Positions 1 through 12,432 are shown, numbered from the stretch's first letter. The stretch: DNA of 64,000 nucleotides from Flavobacterium sp. W4I14 (GCA_030817875.1 JAUSZU010000001.1:4030001-4094000), one strand, 5' to 3'. The notes: generated by a model not told the origin, from the letters alone. Translations and numbers: made by a program.

Positions 1-23
1 CTGCTGAAGGGTCTCTTTTAAGA

Positions 24-134
<111 letters not shown>

Positions 135-152
135 ATGTTTTTATTTGAGCCG

Positions 153-225
153 AAAGGATAAAGCTCAAAGCTTAAAGCTACTGTATTCCGCTTTAGTCTT
201 TGGTCTTTTAGCTTTCCGCTTAAAT
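153..225. repeat. Inverted pair of degenerate heptamer arrays in the 5S-23S spacer
   Basis: Positions 153-180 hold four units of the form AAAGNNN (AAAGGAT, AAAGCTC, AAAGCTT, AAAGCTA). After a 10-base gap, 191-225 holds five units of the form CTTTNNN (CTTTAGT, CTTTGGT, CTTTTAG, CTTTCCG, CTTAAAT). The second half is roughly the reverse complement of the first, so the pre-rRNA could form a hairpin between 23S and 5S. The units match those upstream of rlmD at 38510-38612. Confidence 0.75.
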
Positions 226-274
226 GACATATTATTGAAAGAAGTTATGTTAGAAGAACAAACAACAGTCTGTT

Positions 275-3155
<2,881 letters not shown>

Positions 3156-3321
3156 ACTCATATGCCTTTTGCGCCATATGGTATGCTTTTTTTGCTCTTG
3201 TTATGATGTCTCATACTTGTTGGTCGATTGCTCTTCCTTCAAGTGAGCACAAACACAACAGTCGCCTATTGTTGTTTGCTCTTCTTTTTTAACTTCTTCC
3301 AATATGTCAAAGAACTTTATT

Positions 3322-3357
3322 AAGGTTGAAGGTCGAGGGTATAAAGGTAGAGGGTTT
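3322..3357. repeat. Degenerate heptamer array, left arm of 23S-tRNA spacer pair
   Basis: Units with a period of about seven: AAGGTTG, AAGGTCG, AGGGTATA, AAGGTAG, AGGGTTT. An inverted counterpart lies at 3544-3579, so the pair encloses about 190 bases of spacer that include the tRNA-like element at 3396-3456. Both arms are inside the primary rRNA transcript. Confidence 0.7.
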
Positions 3358-3395
3358 CATTGTCCCCTAACTAAGCCCCGTTTCAGCCTTATTAG

Positions 3396-3456
3396 TAAAA
3401 ATCATGGAGTCGAACCATTCGGTATCCTTTGATACCTTGCCCCTTCGGCAATTTCT
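3396..3456 (-). other. tRNA-like element with a collapsed D arm (possible tRNA remnant)
   Basis: Read on the minus strand, this 60-nt stretch has a possible 7-bp acceptor stem (AGAAATT with GATTTTT, including G-U pairs), a TTGCC/GGCAA hairpin in place of the D arm, a 5-bp hairpin GGTAT/ATACC where the anticodon arm would be, and a T-arm-like hairpin with the classic loop TTCGACT (ATGG-TTCGACT-CCAT). It is about 15 nt shorter than a tRNA and the middle loop has six bases, so it is probably not a functional tRNA. It could be a decayed tRNA or a processing element. This is a structural reading by eye. Confidence 0.35.
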
Positions 3457-3543
3457 TCTTATCTTTCTTTATGTCAATGTATATTATCTATCCCGATAAT
3501 AAGGTATTATATTCTGTTGTGGTGTGTTTCAGCTATAGGTCTT

Positions 3544-3579
3544 ACCCTACACCTTCAACCTTTTAACCCTCAACCTTTA
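3544..3579. repeat. Degenerate heptamer array, right arm of 23S-tRNA spacer pair
   Basis: Units ACCCTAC, ACCTTCA, ACCTTTTA, ACCCTCA, ACCTTTA. This is the approximate reverse complement of the array at 3322-3357, and it ends two bases from the 3' end of tRNA-Ala. Units of the same type recur at 3929-3964 and at the gcvP stop codon (62738-62773). Confidence 0.7.
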
Positions 3580-3580
3580 A

Positions 3581-3660
<80 letters not shown>

Positions 3661-3674
3661 AGGATATTAATGTG

Positions 3675-3749
3675 TAGTCCCGTCCAGATTTGAACTGGAG
3701 ACCCCTACATTATCAGTGTAGTGCTCTAACCAGGCTGAGCTACGGGACT
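3675..3749 (-). tRNA. tRNA-Ile (anticodon GAT)
   Basis: Isoleucine tRNA in the 16S-23S spacer. The reverse complement starts AGTCCCGTAGCTCAG, with anticodon arm CTACA-CTGATAA-TGTAG (anticodon GAT) and acceptor stem AGTCCCG/CGGGACT. Unlike the neighbouring tRNA-Ala, the base triplet after the discriminator reads CAC, so CCA must be added after transcription. It is the first tRNA after 16S in the operon. Confidence 0.95.
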
Positions 3750-3928
3750 GTTGATTTTAAGGTCGGCGTCCGTATGCAGTATATAGTATCTTACCGCTAC
3801 TGCTTTCCTTTGGCTTTCCCCATCTTAATCTCCGTTATGCTTTCGCTTTTCTGCTATCGCACACCGTTTTCTTCTGGGTGTTTCTTTTTTTCTCTTTTTA
3901 GTATAAGGTATTCAGTATCATGTACAAG

Positions 3929-3964
3929 ACCTTAAGCCTTCTACCTTATTACCCTCTACCTTAT
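3929..3964. repeat. Degenerate heptamer array between 16S and tRNA-Ile
   Basis: Units ACCTTAA, GCCTTCT, ACCTTATT, ACCCTCT, ACCTTAT. This is the same unit type as 3544-3579 and 62738-62773. It is within the pre-rRNA, about 40 bases from the 16S 3' end. No inverted partner is evident on the tRNA-Ile side. Confidence 0.65.
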
Positions 3965-4006
3965 TTTGAAATATCATGTTGCGTGGCGAGTAGGCGGTGC
4001 TACTCC

Positions 4007-5527
<1,521 letters not shown>

Positions 5528-5861
5528 TGTAAAATGTGTTGTAAGATGCTGACCAGTTTTAACTATTGTTAAAAATAGTCTTCTTTTTTGTTATGTTGTC
5601 TGTTAGACACCACCTTTAAAATAAAGCTACGTAATCATGTACTTTGATCGGTACTCCATTACCTCGCTACGCTACATTGACATCTCTTTTAAGAACTTAT
5701 TGACCAGTAAGCCTCACGGCCGGTCATCTATATATCTTCGGTTTCAGTTCCGGCCGGTCTTGTTCGTCCTGCCTGTGTTTCATCCCGTTTCAATCTTGTT
5801 TTTGTTATCTTCCCGACATCCGCCGTTCCGATTTTTTTGCCCTTCCTTTCGGTTGGGAGTG

Positions 5862-5892
5862 CAAAGGTAAGGATCTTTTTTAAACTTCCAAA
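5862..5892 (-). promoter_or_regulatory. rRNA operon promoter P1 (proximal)
   Basis: On the minus strand this reads TTTG (5892-5889), a 19-base spacer and TACCTTTG (5869-5862). That matches the known Bacteroidota primary sigma consensus TTTG-N19-TAnnTTTG exactly. It is about 340 nt upstream of the 16S start. The initial transcribed region runs GCACTCCC and later GGAAGGG, which can pair as a short hairpin. An A/T-rich tract lies just upstream. Confidence 0.8.
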
Positions 5893-5989
5893 TAAAATAA
5901 ATTTTATTTTTTTAGCCTTTCTTTTATCCCTTTTCCCTTATTTCAATACGCTGATCCTGTTCAGCTTCCCGTTCTTCCGATCCGGGCTG

Positions 5990-6020
5990 CAAAGGTAGCA
6001 ATCTTTTCCGCTTTAGCAAT
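5990..6020 (-). promoter_or_regulatory. rRNA operon promoter P2 (middle)
   Basis: ATTG (6020-6017), 19 bases, then TACCTTTG (5997-5990) on the minus strand. The -33 element keeps the core TTG and the -7 element is a full match. The downstream segment GCAGCCCGG...CGGAAG resembles the starts of P1 and P3. It is spaced 128 bp from P1. Confidence 0.75.
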
Positions 6021-6098
6021 ATTTATTTTAAAATAAATCCTGCCCTCCTTATCGCTCTGCCATCTTTTCAACCTGATCCCTTCCTCCGAAGCGGGATG

Positions 6099-6129
6099 CA
6101 AAAGTAGGGATTTTTAATGCATATCCAAA
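6099..6129 (-). promoter_or_regulatory. rRNA operon promoter P3 (distal)
   Basis: TTTG (6129-6126), 19 bases, then TACTTTTG (6106-6099) on the minus strand, an exact match to TTTG-N19-TAnnTTTG. The downstream sequence GCATCCCGC...CGGAGGAAGGGA repeats the CCC/GGG hairpin pattern seen after P1 and P2. It is spaced 109 bp from P2. Together the three promoters would give strong, layered rRNA transcription. Confidence 0.8.
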
Positions 6130-6239
6130 GCTTTTTTAACAATGGCTGCAGGACTTGAGGTAACACAATGGTTTTCAACGAGAAAAAATGTTGCACAAAC
6201 CAAAACTTTTTGGGCGAAACCGTGTTTCGGGGAAGCCAC

Positions 6240-6500
6240 ATCCCTTTAGGCTTCCTGGGTTTCCTGCGCCCAGCCCTTAAAACCGCGCAAGACCCTGCCA
6301 GATAAACCCGATAGCAGCGGGCATCCCGATTCTTCATCGGGACTATAGCGGATAGCGGGGACAAACCTACATAGCAGTACCGAACCTGCTTTGCTAAAAA
6401 ATGAGACATATATAGTGTAGAAATAGATCAGCGTGGCCTGATAGACTTCCAAAGTTTTCCTTGCACTCAGCCCTTATAAACTTTTGAAGTCAGCTGATGC
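6240..6500. repeat. Interspersed element copy 1 plus palindrome upstream of lpxR
   Basis: Core near 6301-6400: ATAAACCCGATAGCAGCGGG, an internal hairpin CCCGAT-TCTTC-ATCGGG, then TAGCGGATAGCGGGGACAAA and CTGCTTTGCTAAAAAA. A REP-like palindrome follows with arms GACTTCCAAAGTT and AACTTTTGAAGTC near 6440-6495. The same two-part unit recurs about 280 bp on at 6560-6775. Open frames on the minus strand here are repeat sequence, not genes. Confidence 0.7.
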
Positions 6501-6559
6501 ATATTAGCTAGCGCTCTAGTCTTTCTGAGCTTCCCCTGCATCCAACCGTTCAAAACTTC

Positions 6560-6775
6560 GGAGGACCATGCAAAATAAACCCGATTGCAATGGAAAGCCC
6601 GTAGCGCAGCGAGGGCTTGAAATGAAAAGCGGGAACAAACCTAAATAGTAGCACCCAAACTGCTTTGCTAAAAAACAAAAGCACTCTTATACAGTATAAA
6701 AATAATCCGTGTGGTCTGAATAGACTTCTGAAGTTTCCAACACCTATGCCTATTGAAACTTCGGAAGACTCGTGT
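6560..6775. repeat. Interspersed element copy 2 plus palindrome upstream of lpxR
   Basis: Diverged copy of the 6240-6500 unit: ATAAACCCGATTGCAATGG, internal hairpin AGCCC...GGGCT, AAAAGCGGGAACAAACC and CTGCTTTGCTAAAAAA, then a palindrome with arms AGACTTCTGAAGTTTC and GAAACTTCGGAAGACT at about 6719-6773. It ends about 75 bp before the lpxR start. The two copies in direct order look like an old tandem duplication. Confidence 0.7.
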
Positions 6776-6850
6776 GCAATTGGCAACCATCTTATCGAAT
6801 TTTTGAACAATAATTAATACTTTTATGCCTTTATTAAATCATCCATATAA

Positions 6851-7816
6851 ATGAAGTTGATGCTCAAATTATACTTTTCTCTGCTATTTATCGGCATAAC
6901 GGAAATCGGTTATGCGCAAAATTATAAAAATGAGCTTGTTGTTATCTCTGAAAACGATGCTTACATTGACATTACCAGCGACCGTTATTATACAAACAGT
7001 GCTTTTATTAAATATAGGCATGCCCTGAATGGAGAGAATTTAAAAGCAGGGAGAAGCAAAGAGATTATCGGGTTTGAGCTTGGCCAAAAAATATACAACC
7101 CTTATTACAGCTTTGTACCAAACCCTGCCCTACACGACCGCCCTTTTACAGCATACCTTTATGGTGAGGCAAATTTTAGTCGGTTTTACGCGAACAAACA
7201 GATGCTTAAGGTTTCTGCACAGATTGGACTTACCGGAAAAGATGCTTTGGGTGAAGAGTTTCAGAAAGCGTTTCATAAACTGGTTGGTCAAAATCAGATT
7301 GAAGGATGGGAATACGGTTTAAACAGTGAACCAACATTAAATTTAGGTGTAGAATACAACAAGCTTTTAATGAGCACAAATAATAAAATATTTGATATTA
7401 CGGGAACAACTTCGGCAGCAGTTGGTAATGTGATTACAAAAGCAAATCTCGGCACAATGTTTCGCTTGGGCAGATTTAACGATATGGATGGTTCATCGGC
7501 TTTTAATAGCTTGGTGAGCAATAACCATCCGAACAAATCGCAACGCAAGTACGAACTTTTCCTTTCTGTTAGCCCTCAGTTACATGCCATTGCTTTCGAT
7601 TCGAGTTTGCAGGGCGGATTATTTTTGAACGATAAAGGGCCGATCACCTTTAAGCCCAAGCCAATTGTCTTTACCACACAGGTAGGTTTGACCTTCGCCA
7701 TTGCACGCTGGACAGCCAATTATACCGCTACTTTTACTTCGAATGAAGTTAAAAACAGTGCCACCGGCTACCGTTATGCCTTTTATAGTCTTGCTTACCG
7801 TTTTAGTAAAAGCTAA
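6851..7816 (+). CDS. lpxR: LpxR-type lipid A 3'-O-deacylase (DUF2219)
   Basis: Predicted outer-membrane beta-barrel hydrolase. LpxR enzymes remove the 3'-acyloxyacyl chain of lipid A on the outer leaflet. The 321-residue protein starts with a signal peptide (cleavage probably after YAQ, residues 21-23). Right after it comes the family hallmark ENDAYIDI...DRYYTNSAF at residues 34-52, including the Asn-Asp pair associated with Ca2+ binding and catalysis. Length fits the family. The stop codon overlaps the start of the PagL-type gene (TAATG), so the two are probably translationally coupled. Met4 is an alternative start. The family assignment is from motif recognition; activity is inferred. Confidence 0.85.
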   Translation: MKLMLKLYFSLLFIGITEIGYAQNYKNELVVISENDAYIDITSDRYYTNSAFIKYRHALNGENLKAGRSKEIIGFELGQKIYNPYYSFVPNPALHDRPFTAYLYGEANFSRFYANKQMLKVSAQIGLTGKDALGEEFQKAFHKLVGQNQIEGWEYGLNSEPTLNLGVEYNKLLMSTNNKIFDITGTTSAAVGNVITKANLGTMFRLGRFNDMDGSSAFNSLVSNNHPNKSQRKYELFLSVSPQLHAIAFDSSLQGGLFLNDKGPITFKPKPIVFTTQVGLTFAIARWTANYTATFTSNEVKNSATGYRYAFYSLAYRFSKS

Positions 7817-8925
7817 TGAAAAAACAACTACTTTCTTTTATTCTCGTTATTACGGGTTGCACATTTACCAAGGCTCAAATTGCTCCAGAAAATCATTCGA
7901 TTATTATTAAGCCCATATTTGGTACACATGTAAATAATGATCAGGGACATCTGTTTCAGGATCAGATTACGGGATTTGACGCGGCATATTTTAAAGACAT
8001 CAGTCAGAACAGCGATAAATGGATTGGATTTGGTGGTGCCAAATCTTACGGGATCGGCTTTATTTTTAGAGACCTGAGCAAACTGAAGGGTACAAAAGAT
8101 ACCTCAGCCAATGCTTTTGGACAGGTATATGGCTTAGTGGCACAGATGGATTTTCAGCTATTCAAAGTCGGAAAAGCTAAATTTAATTTTACACCAGGCG
8201 TTGGTTTGGGCTACACGAACAAGTATTACTTTAATAATACCAAAAACAGATTTTTGGGAAGTCCGATTAATGAAACCATTAAAGCAGATTTAGGAATGGA
8301 GCTGCCAATGAGTGAATATGCGGATCTATTAGTAGGTTTCGGTTTTCTACACGTATCGAATGGCGGAGCTACTGTACCCAATGGGGGTTTGAATACGGGA
8401 AACATTTACATCGGACTTAAACTAAACAATCCGAAAACATTAACTACGGAGCGGAAAAGCACCTACACTACTTTACAGCGTAATTCGATTGAGCTTAGTG
8501 CGGGCTTAGGCGCAAGGGGCGTATTTGCAAACAGGAACAAAAGCTTATACAAAAGCGGGTTATATGCAGGTTACAATTTTTACCTGAATGATGTGCTATC
8601 GCTTAAGGCTGGTGCGGATGCCGTTTATTATTACACCGTATTTGATCCGAATAATTATTTAGAAACCTTCCAAAACTACGGGACTTCATATGACAAATGG
8701 CGTACAGGAATCAGTATTGGTGCCGACATCAACTTATGGCGCGTAACCGTTGCGGCACAGATTGGGAAATACATCCATTACAATAGATTGATGGATAAAG
8801 CGACCTGGTACTGGACATTCGGACCTACTTTTAATATTACGCCGCATATTGGCTTACAGGCAAAAACCTATATGCACTTTGCGCAGGCAGATTATGTAAA
8901 CTGGGGCGTGGTTTACAAATTCTAA
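7816..8925 (+). CDS. PagL-type acyloxyacyl hydrolase (lipid A 3-O-deacylase family)
   Basis: Predicted outer-membrane lipid A 3-O-deacylase. It has 369 residues with a signal peptide (MKKQLLSFILVITGCTFTKA). The active-site-like motif F-L-H179-V-S181-N-G-G followed by PNGGLN matches the His and Ser region of PagL. The third catalytic position (Glu in Pseudomonas PagL) is not clearly present, as many long homologues read Asn there. It is about twice the length of classical PagL: the second half (from about residue 205) repeats beta-strand-like patterns and may be a second barrel segment. The start overlaps the lpxR stop by one base. The 3' end overlaps the convergent CoA-binding gene by four bases. 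Confidence 0.8.
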   Translation: MKKQLLSFILVITGCTFTKAQIAPENHSIIIKPIFGTHVNNDQGHLFQDQITGFDAAYFKDISQNSDKWIGFGGAKSYGIGFIFRDLSKLKGTKDTSANAFGQVYGLVAQMDFQLFKVGKAKFNFTPGVGLGYTNKYYFNNTKNRFLGSPINETIKADLGMELPMSEYADLLVGFGFLHVSNGGATVPNGGLNTGNIYIGLKLNNPKTLTTERKSTYTTLQRNSIELSAGLGARGVFANRNKSLYKSGLYAGYNFYLNDVLSLKAGADAVYYYTVFDPNNYLETFQNYGTSYDKWRTGISIGADINLWRVTVAAQIGKYIHYNRLMDKATWYWTFGPTFNITPHIGLQAKTYMHFAQADYVNWGVVYKF

Positions 8926-9281
8926 TATTGCCCGGTGCTTAGCAATACCAAAGTACAGGCTTCAACTGGTTCGATATTGTGCTGATCCAATAATTTTTCG
9001 AGCTCATAATTTTCAGTTCCCGGATTGAAAATTACCCGTTTGGGTTTTGTTGCCAGGATGTAATCGTGATATTGTAGCTGTAAGGCTGGGCCAATATATA
9101 AAGTTATGGTATCTATATCGGTGTGGATCTGATCCGGTTTTTCAATTTCTACACCTGCAACCTCTCCTTTTTTTATACCCACGTTAACAATTTCGTGATT
9201 GAAGCGCGTGAGCATATTGGCTGCTTTATAAGCATATCTGGATGGGTTTGGCGATGCGCCGATAATAAGTGTCTTCTTCAT
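8922..9281 (-). CDS. Small CoA-binding-domain protein
   Basis: A 119-residue protein made of a single Rossmann-like CoA-binding domain, similar to YccU/YneT-type proteins. The N-terminal KKTLIIGASPNPSRYAYKAA holds the nucleotide-binding turn. The conserved segment VIFNPGTENYELEKLLDQHN (residues about 83-102) and the EACTLVLLSTGQY end are typical. It is a stand-alone version of the domain found in acyl-CoA synthetases. Function is unknown. It is tail-to-tail with the PagL-type gene and is followed by a DinB gene reading in the same direction 38 bp upstream. Confidence 0.85.
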   Translation of the reverse strand: MKKTLIIGASPNPSRYAYKAANMLTRFNHEIVNVGIKKGEVAGVEIEKPDQIHTDIDTITLYIGPALQLQYHDYILATKPKRVIFNPGTENYELEKLLDQHNIEPVEACTLVLLSTGQY

Positions 9282-9319
9282 AAGGGTGATTCCAAAGATT
9301 TATTGTTACAGATTAATTA

Positions 9320-9787
9320 CTAAAACTTAGAAAGCAAAGCAATTTGACCAGAATGGTAGGCATGGTGCTGTGCTAAACCACTTAAAAGCTCTGCATTGGT
9401 TACGCCTGTTCCCAACGCCGGGTTCCGCTCACTCTTTACTTCATCATCCCATTGGTTATTTTTCATGCTTTCGCACAAGCGGATGAGTTCTTCATTAGCA
9501 ATTTTAAAATTAAAGATAATGCGCTCCCAGGCCTTAGCCGTTCTACTTTCGGGCACTGGCCAATCGCCCATTGCGGGTTCTGCAGCAGGTTTTCCACTCA
9601 ATCTTGAGGTAACTTCTTCTGTCCATGCAGTTAAATGCAGGGCGATTTCGGCAATAGAATGCGCCCCTGGCACAAAATGGCTAAACGCACTTTCAGGATT
9701 AACGTTATTTAAAGTTTGCATTACATGGTTACCATGCCAGGCATCGCCATTAAATGCCTTTTTAATTTCGTTCGTAATATTAAACAT
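9320..9787 (-). CDS. DinB-family protein
   Basis: A 155-residue four-helix-bundle protein of the DinB/YfiT superfamily. Three histidines in the usual places suggest a metal site: one in the HSIAEIALHLTAW helix and two in AQHHAYHSGQ near the C-terminus. Family members include thiol-dependent transferases, but most are uncharacterised, so no substrate is proposed. It stands between the FAD-oxidoreductase gene (33 bp upstream) and the CoA-binding gene, all on the minus strand, and could be co-transcribed with them. Confidence 0.85.
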   Translation of the reverse strand: MFNITNEIKKAFNGDAWHGNHVMQTLNNVNPESAFSHFVPGAHSIAEIALHLTAWTEEVTSRLSGKPAAEPAMGDWPVPESRTAKAWERIIFNFKIANEELIRLCESMKNNQWDDEVKSERNPALGTGVTNAELLSGLAQHHAYHSGQIALLSKF

Positions 9788-9820
9788 ACCAAAACAACAA
9801 TTGGGGCAATATAAAGTTTG

Positions 9821-11362
9821 TTAAGATGCGTTTAATATTGCATTAGCACAGTTAATACCATCTATTGCTGCCGATACAATTCCACCGGCATAACCTGCGC
9901 CTTCTGCGCAAGGATATAAACCTTTTACCTGAGGGTGCTGATAAGTCTCTTTATCTCTCGGAATTCTAACCGGTGATGATGTTCTACTCTCTACCCCTAC
10001 CAAAATAGCTTCATTTGTATAATACCCCTTAATCTTTTTCCCGAACAAGGGTAAGGCTACACGTAAACTATCTGATACGAAATCGGGTAAAATATTATCC
10101 AGCATCGAACTTTTGGTGCCAGGTAGATAGGAGTTCTTTGGTAAATCGATCGATAATTTATTGTTCACAAAATCAACCATGCGCTGGGCCGGAGCTACCA
10201 GATTTCCGCCACCGGCCTCAAAAGCCATTTTTTCAATCTCCGATTGGAAATGCAACATTCTAAGCGGATCGTAACCCTGAACATCGTTTAAGGTAACCTG
10301 AACCACCGTTCCAGAATTGGCATAAGGATTATTCCGTTTAGATGGCGACCAGCCATTTACTACGATTTCATTTTCGCCTGTAGAACAAGGCGCAATAATA
10401 CCTCCGGGGCACATGCAAAAAGAAAACACCCCACGGGCACCAACCTGCTCCACCAAACTGTAGTACGCAGGAGGTAAAAACTCCGATCTAATATCGCAAT
10501 GGTATTGAGCCGAATCAATAATTTCCTGAGGATGCTCAATCCGTACGCCTAAAGCAAATGGTTTAGCCTCAATCAGAATATTTTTACTGTTCAATAATTC
10601 GTACACATCTCTTGCAGAATGACCAGTTGCCAAGATAATATCATCGGCAAACAACTTTTCTTCAAAATTTATCTCAATTCCTTTTACTTTTCCGAATTCG
10701 ATCAAAATATCAGTCATACGGCTAGCGAACATCACTTCGCCTCCAGCATTCAGGATCGTATCTTTTATGGAAGTGATAATATGCGGAAGTTTATTGGTCC
10801 CGATATGTGGACGGGCATCGACAGCAATGTCAGCTTCTGCTCCGTGGTTTACAAAAACCTGAAGTACTTTATTAATATCGCCCCGTTTATTAGAACGGGT
10901 ATATAGCTTGCCATCCGAATAGGTTCCTGCTCCACCTTCACCATAACAATAATTAGATTCGGTATTAACCAAACCCTGCTTGTTTATGGCAGCCAAATCT
11001 CGTCGTCGTTGTTTTACATCTTTACCCCGTTCGATAATAATGGGCTTTAATCCATTCTCGATACACTGCAAAGCTGCAAACAAGCCCGCTGGGCCAGCCC
11101 CTATAATAATTACAGGCTTCGCGTCACTTACATTTTTATAATTAATGGTGTATACTTCAGGAGTGGCTTCCTCATCTACAAAAACTTTTACCTGAAGTCT
11201 GAATATCACTTTTCTCGAGCGGGCATCTATCGATCTTTTCAGGATTTCATAACCTTTAATTCTTGATCCAGGTAATTTTAGGGATTCAGCCAGTTTCTGG
11301 TTAATCACCTCTGTTTGCTCTACCTCGTGCGGGAGCAGCGTAATTTCGATGTCTTTTTGCAT
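9821..11362 (-). CDS. NAD(P)/FAD-dependent oxidoreductase (COG2509-like)
   Basis: A 513-residue flavoprotein. The first 80 residues form a small domain. The dinucleotide-binding fold follows with PVIIIGAGPAGLFAAL (residues about 84-99), and the ERGKDVKQRRRDL segment is typical of the COG2509 family. A second FAD motif, ILATGHSARDVYELL, lies near residue 245. The C-terminal PCAEGAGYAGGIVSAAIDG closes the FAD site. The substrate is unknown. Homologues occur widely in Bacteroidota and Firmicutes. It is likely the first gene of a minus-strand group with DinB and the CoA-binding protein. Confidence 0.85.
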   Translation of the reverse strand: MQKDIEITLLPHEVEQTEVINQKLAESLKLPGSRIKGYEILKRSIDARSRKVIFRLQVKVFVDEEATPEVYTINYKNVSDAKPVIIIGAGPAGLFAALQCIENGLKPIIIERGKDVKQRRRDLAAINKQGLVNTESNYCYGEGGAGTYSDGKLYTRSNKRGDINKVLQVFVNHGAEADIAVDARPHIGTNKLPHIITSIKDTILNAGGEVMFASRMTDILIEFGKVKGIEINFEEKLFADDIILATGHSARDVYELLNSKNILIEAKPFALGVRIEHPQEIIDSAQYHCDIRSEFLPPAYYSLVEQVGARGVFSFCMCPGGIIAPCSTGENEIVVNGWSPSKRNNPYANSGTVVQVTLNDVQGYDPLRMLHFQSEIEKMAFEAGGGNLVAPAQRMVDFVNNKLSIDLPKNSYLPGTKSSMLDNILPDFVSDSLRVALPLFGKKIKGYYTNEAILVGVESRTSSPVRIPRDKETYQHPQVKGLYPCAEGAGYAGGIVSAAIDGINCANAILNAS

Positions 11363-11489
11363 ATCATGTCAGGTTTTTATCCCGAACGCTACAAAGATAG
11401 GCAACTGATAGCATATTTGATGATTTCAGAATATGACTAAAAATTATCAGCAGACTAAAGTAATGCTTTTATGTTTTTTTGGAAAGCCA

Positions 11490-11700
11490 CGGCAGTATTC
11501 CATAGGCCACTTTCTTCCCGCTCTACCTCTTGCCCCGATGAAAAATCGGGGGCATCCGTTCGATCGGGTTTAGATGGGCGGCTTTGTTGCGACTATGTAG
11601 GTTTTCCGTGCCACAACCCAAAGTTTTTAGCCCCGATCGGAGCGGACACGAAGTAGAGCGAAGAGCGGGAGCAAACATTAAAAAAAGCGAATGACCTTGC
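11490..11700. repeat. Interspersed element copy 3, inverted orientation
   Basis: The 488-bp gap between the oxidoreductase and lemA genes holds a third copy of the element seen upstream of lpxR, here on the minus strand. Reading that strand it has AAACCCGATCGAACGGATGC, the hairpin CCCCGAT-TTTTC-ATCGGGG, GGTAGAGCGGGAAGAAA and later a poly-A run. Flanking parts (GTTTGCTCCCGCTCTTCGCT-like) form a second arm. No gene is visible in the rest of the gap; the lemA promoter should lie at about 11740-11840. Confidence 0.65.
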
Positions 11701-11850
11701 GCTTCAAAACAAAAACATCAGTTTAAACATTACCCTAAGCTTGTCAACCTGTCAGATAATTACCGAAACTGTAACAAAGGCATGCAATTTGATATCTAAT
11801 TCGTAAATTGACCATAAATCAATTCTATTAAAAAGACAAAAACCATAAAA

Positions 11851-12432
11851 ATGAAAAGATTAATATTTGGAATTTTAGCTGCAGTTATTGCAGTGAGCAC
11901 TTTAAGTTCATGCGGATATAACAGCATGGTTAAACTTGATGAGAACGTTAAATCGAAATGGGGAACGGTGCAAACCCAATATCAAAGAAGAGCAGATTTA
12001 ATTCCGAACCTGGTAGCTACTGTAAAAGGAGCGGCTAAATTTGAACAGGGTACTTTAACTGCCGTAACAGAAGCGCGTGCAAAAGCAACACAGATGACGG
12101 TTAAGGCTGATGAATTGACACCAGAAAACATCCAGAAATACCAGGCTGCTCAGGGACAATTGAGCCAGGCTTTGGGTAAATTATTATCGATTACCGAAAA
12201 TTACCCTGAACTAAGGGCTACACAGCAATTCAGTGATTTATCGGCGCAGCTAGAAAGCACCGAAAATAGGATTACCGTTGCCCGTAAAGATTTTAACGAT
12301 GCTGTGCAAGAGTATAATGGCAAAATCAGATCGTTCCCAACCAATTTAACAGCTGGCATGTTCGGCTTTAAACCTAAAGGGTATTTCGAGGCCGATGCTA
12401 CCGCAAAAGATGCACCTAAAGTAGAATTTTAA
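11851..12432 (+). CDS. lemA: LemA family lipoprotein
   Basis: A 193-residue protein with an N-terminal membrane segment that ends in a lipobox-like LSSC (Cys21), so it is probably a lipoprotein. The conserved LemA core follows: NVKSKWGTVQTQYQRRADLIPNL, then a helical bundle (EQGTLTAVTEARAKA), then LQSTENRITVARKDFNDAV-type sequence and a terminal FGFKPKGYFEA. The biochemical role of LemA is not established. In Bacteroidota lemA is commonly followed by TPM-domain genes, exactly as here, which suggests a shared membrane-associated function. Confidence 0.92.
   Translation: MKRLIFGILAAVIAVSTLSSCGYNSMVKLDENVKSKWGTVQTQYQRRADLIPNLVATVKGAAKFEQGTLTAVTEARAKATQMTVKADELTPENIQKYQAAQGQLSQALGKLLSITENYPELRATQQFSDLSAQLESTENRITVARKDFNDAVQEYNGKIRSFPTNLTAGMFGFKPKGYFEADATAKDAPKVEF

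Noticed and set aside
6068..6810. Minus-strand ORFs of 68-113 codons upstream of lpxR
   Set aside because: They are composed of interspersed repeat and palindrome sequence and start or end within it.
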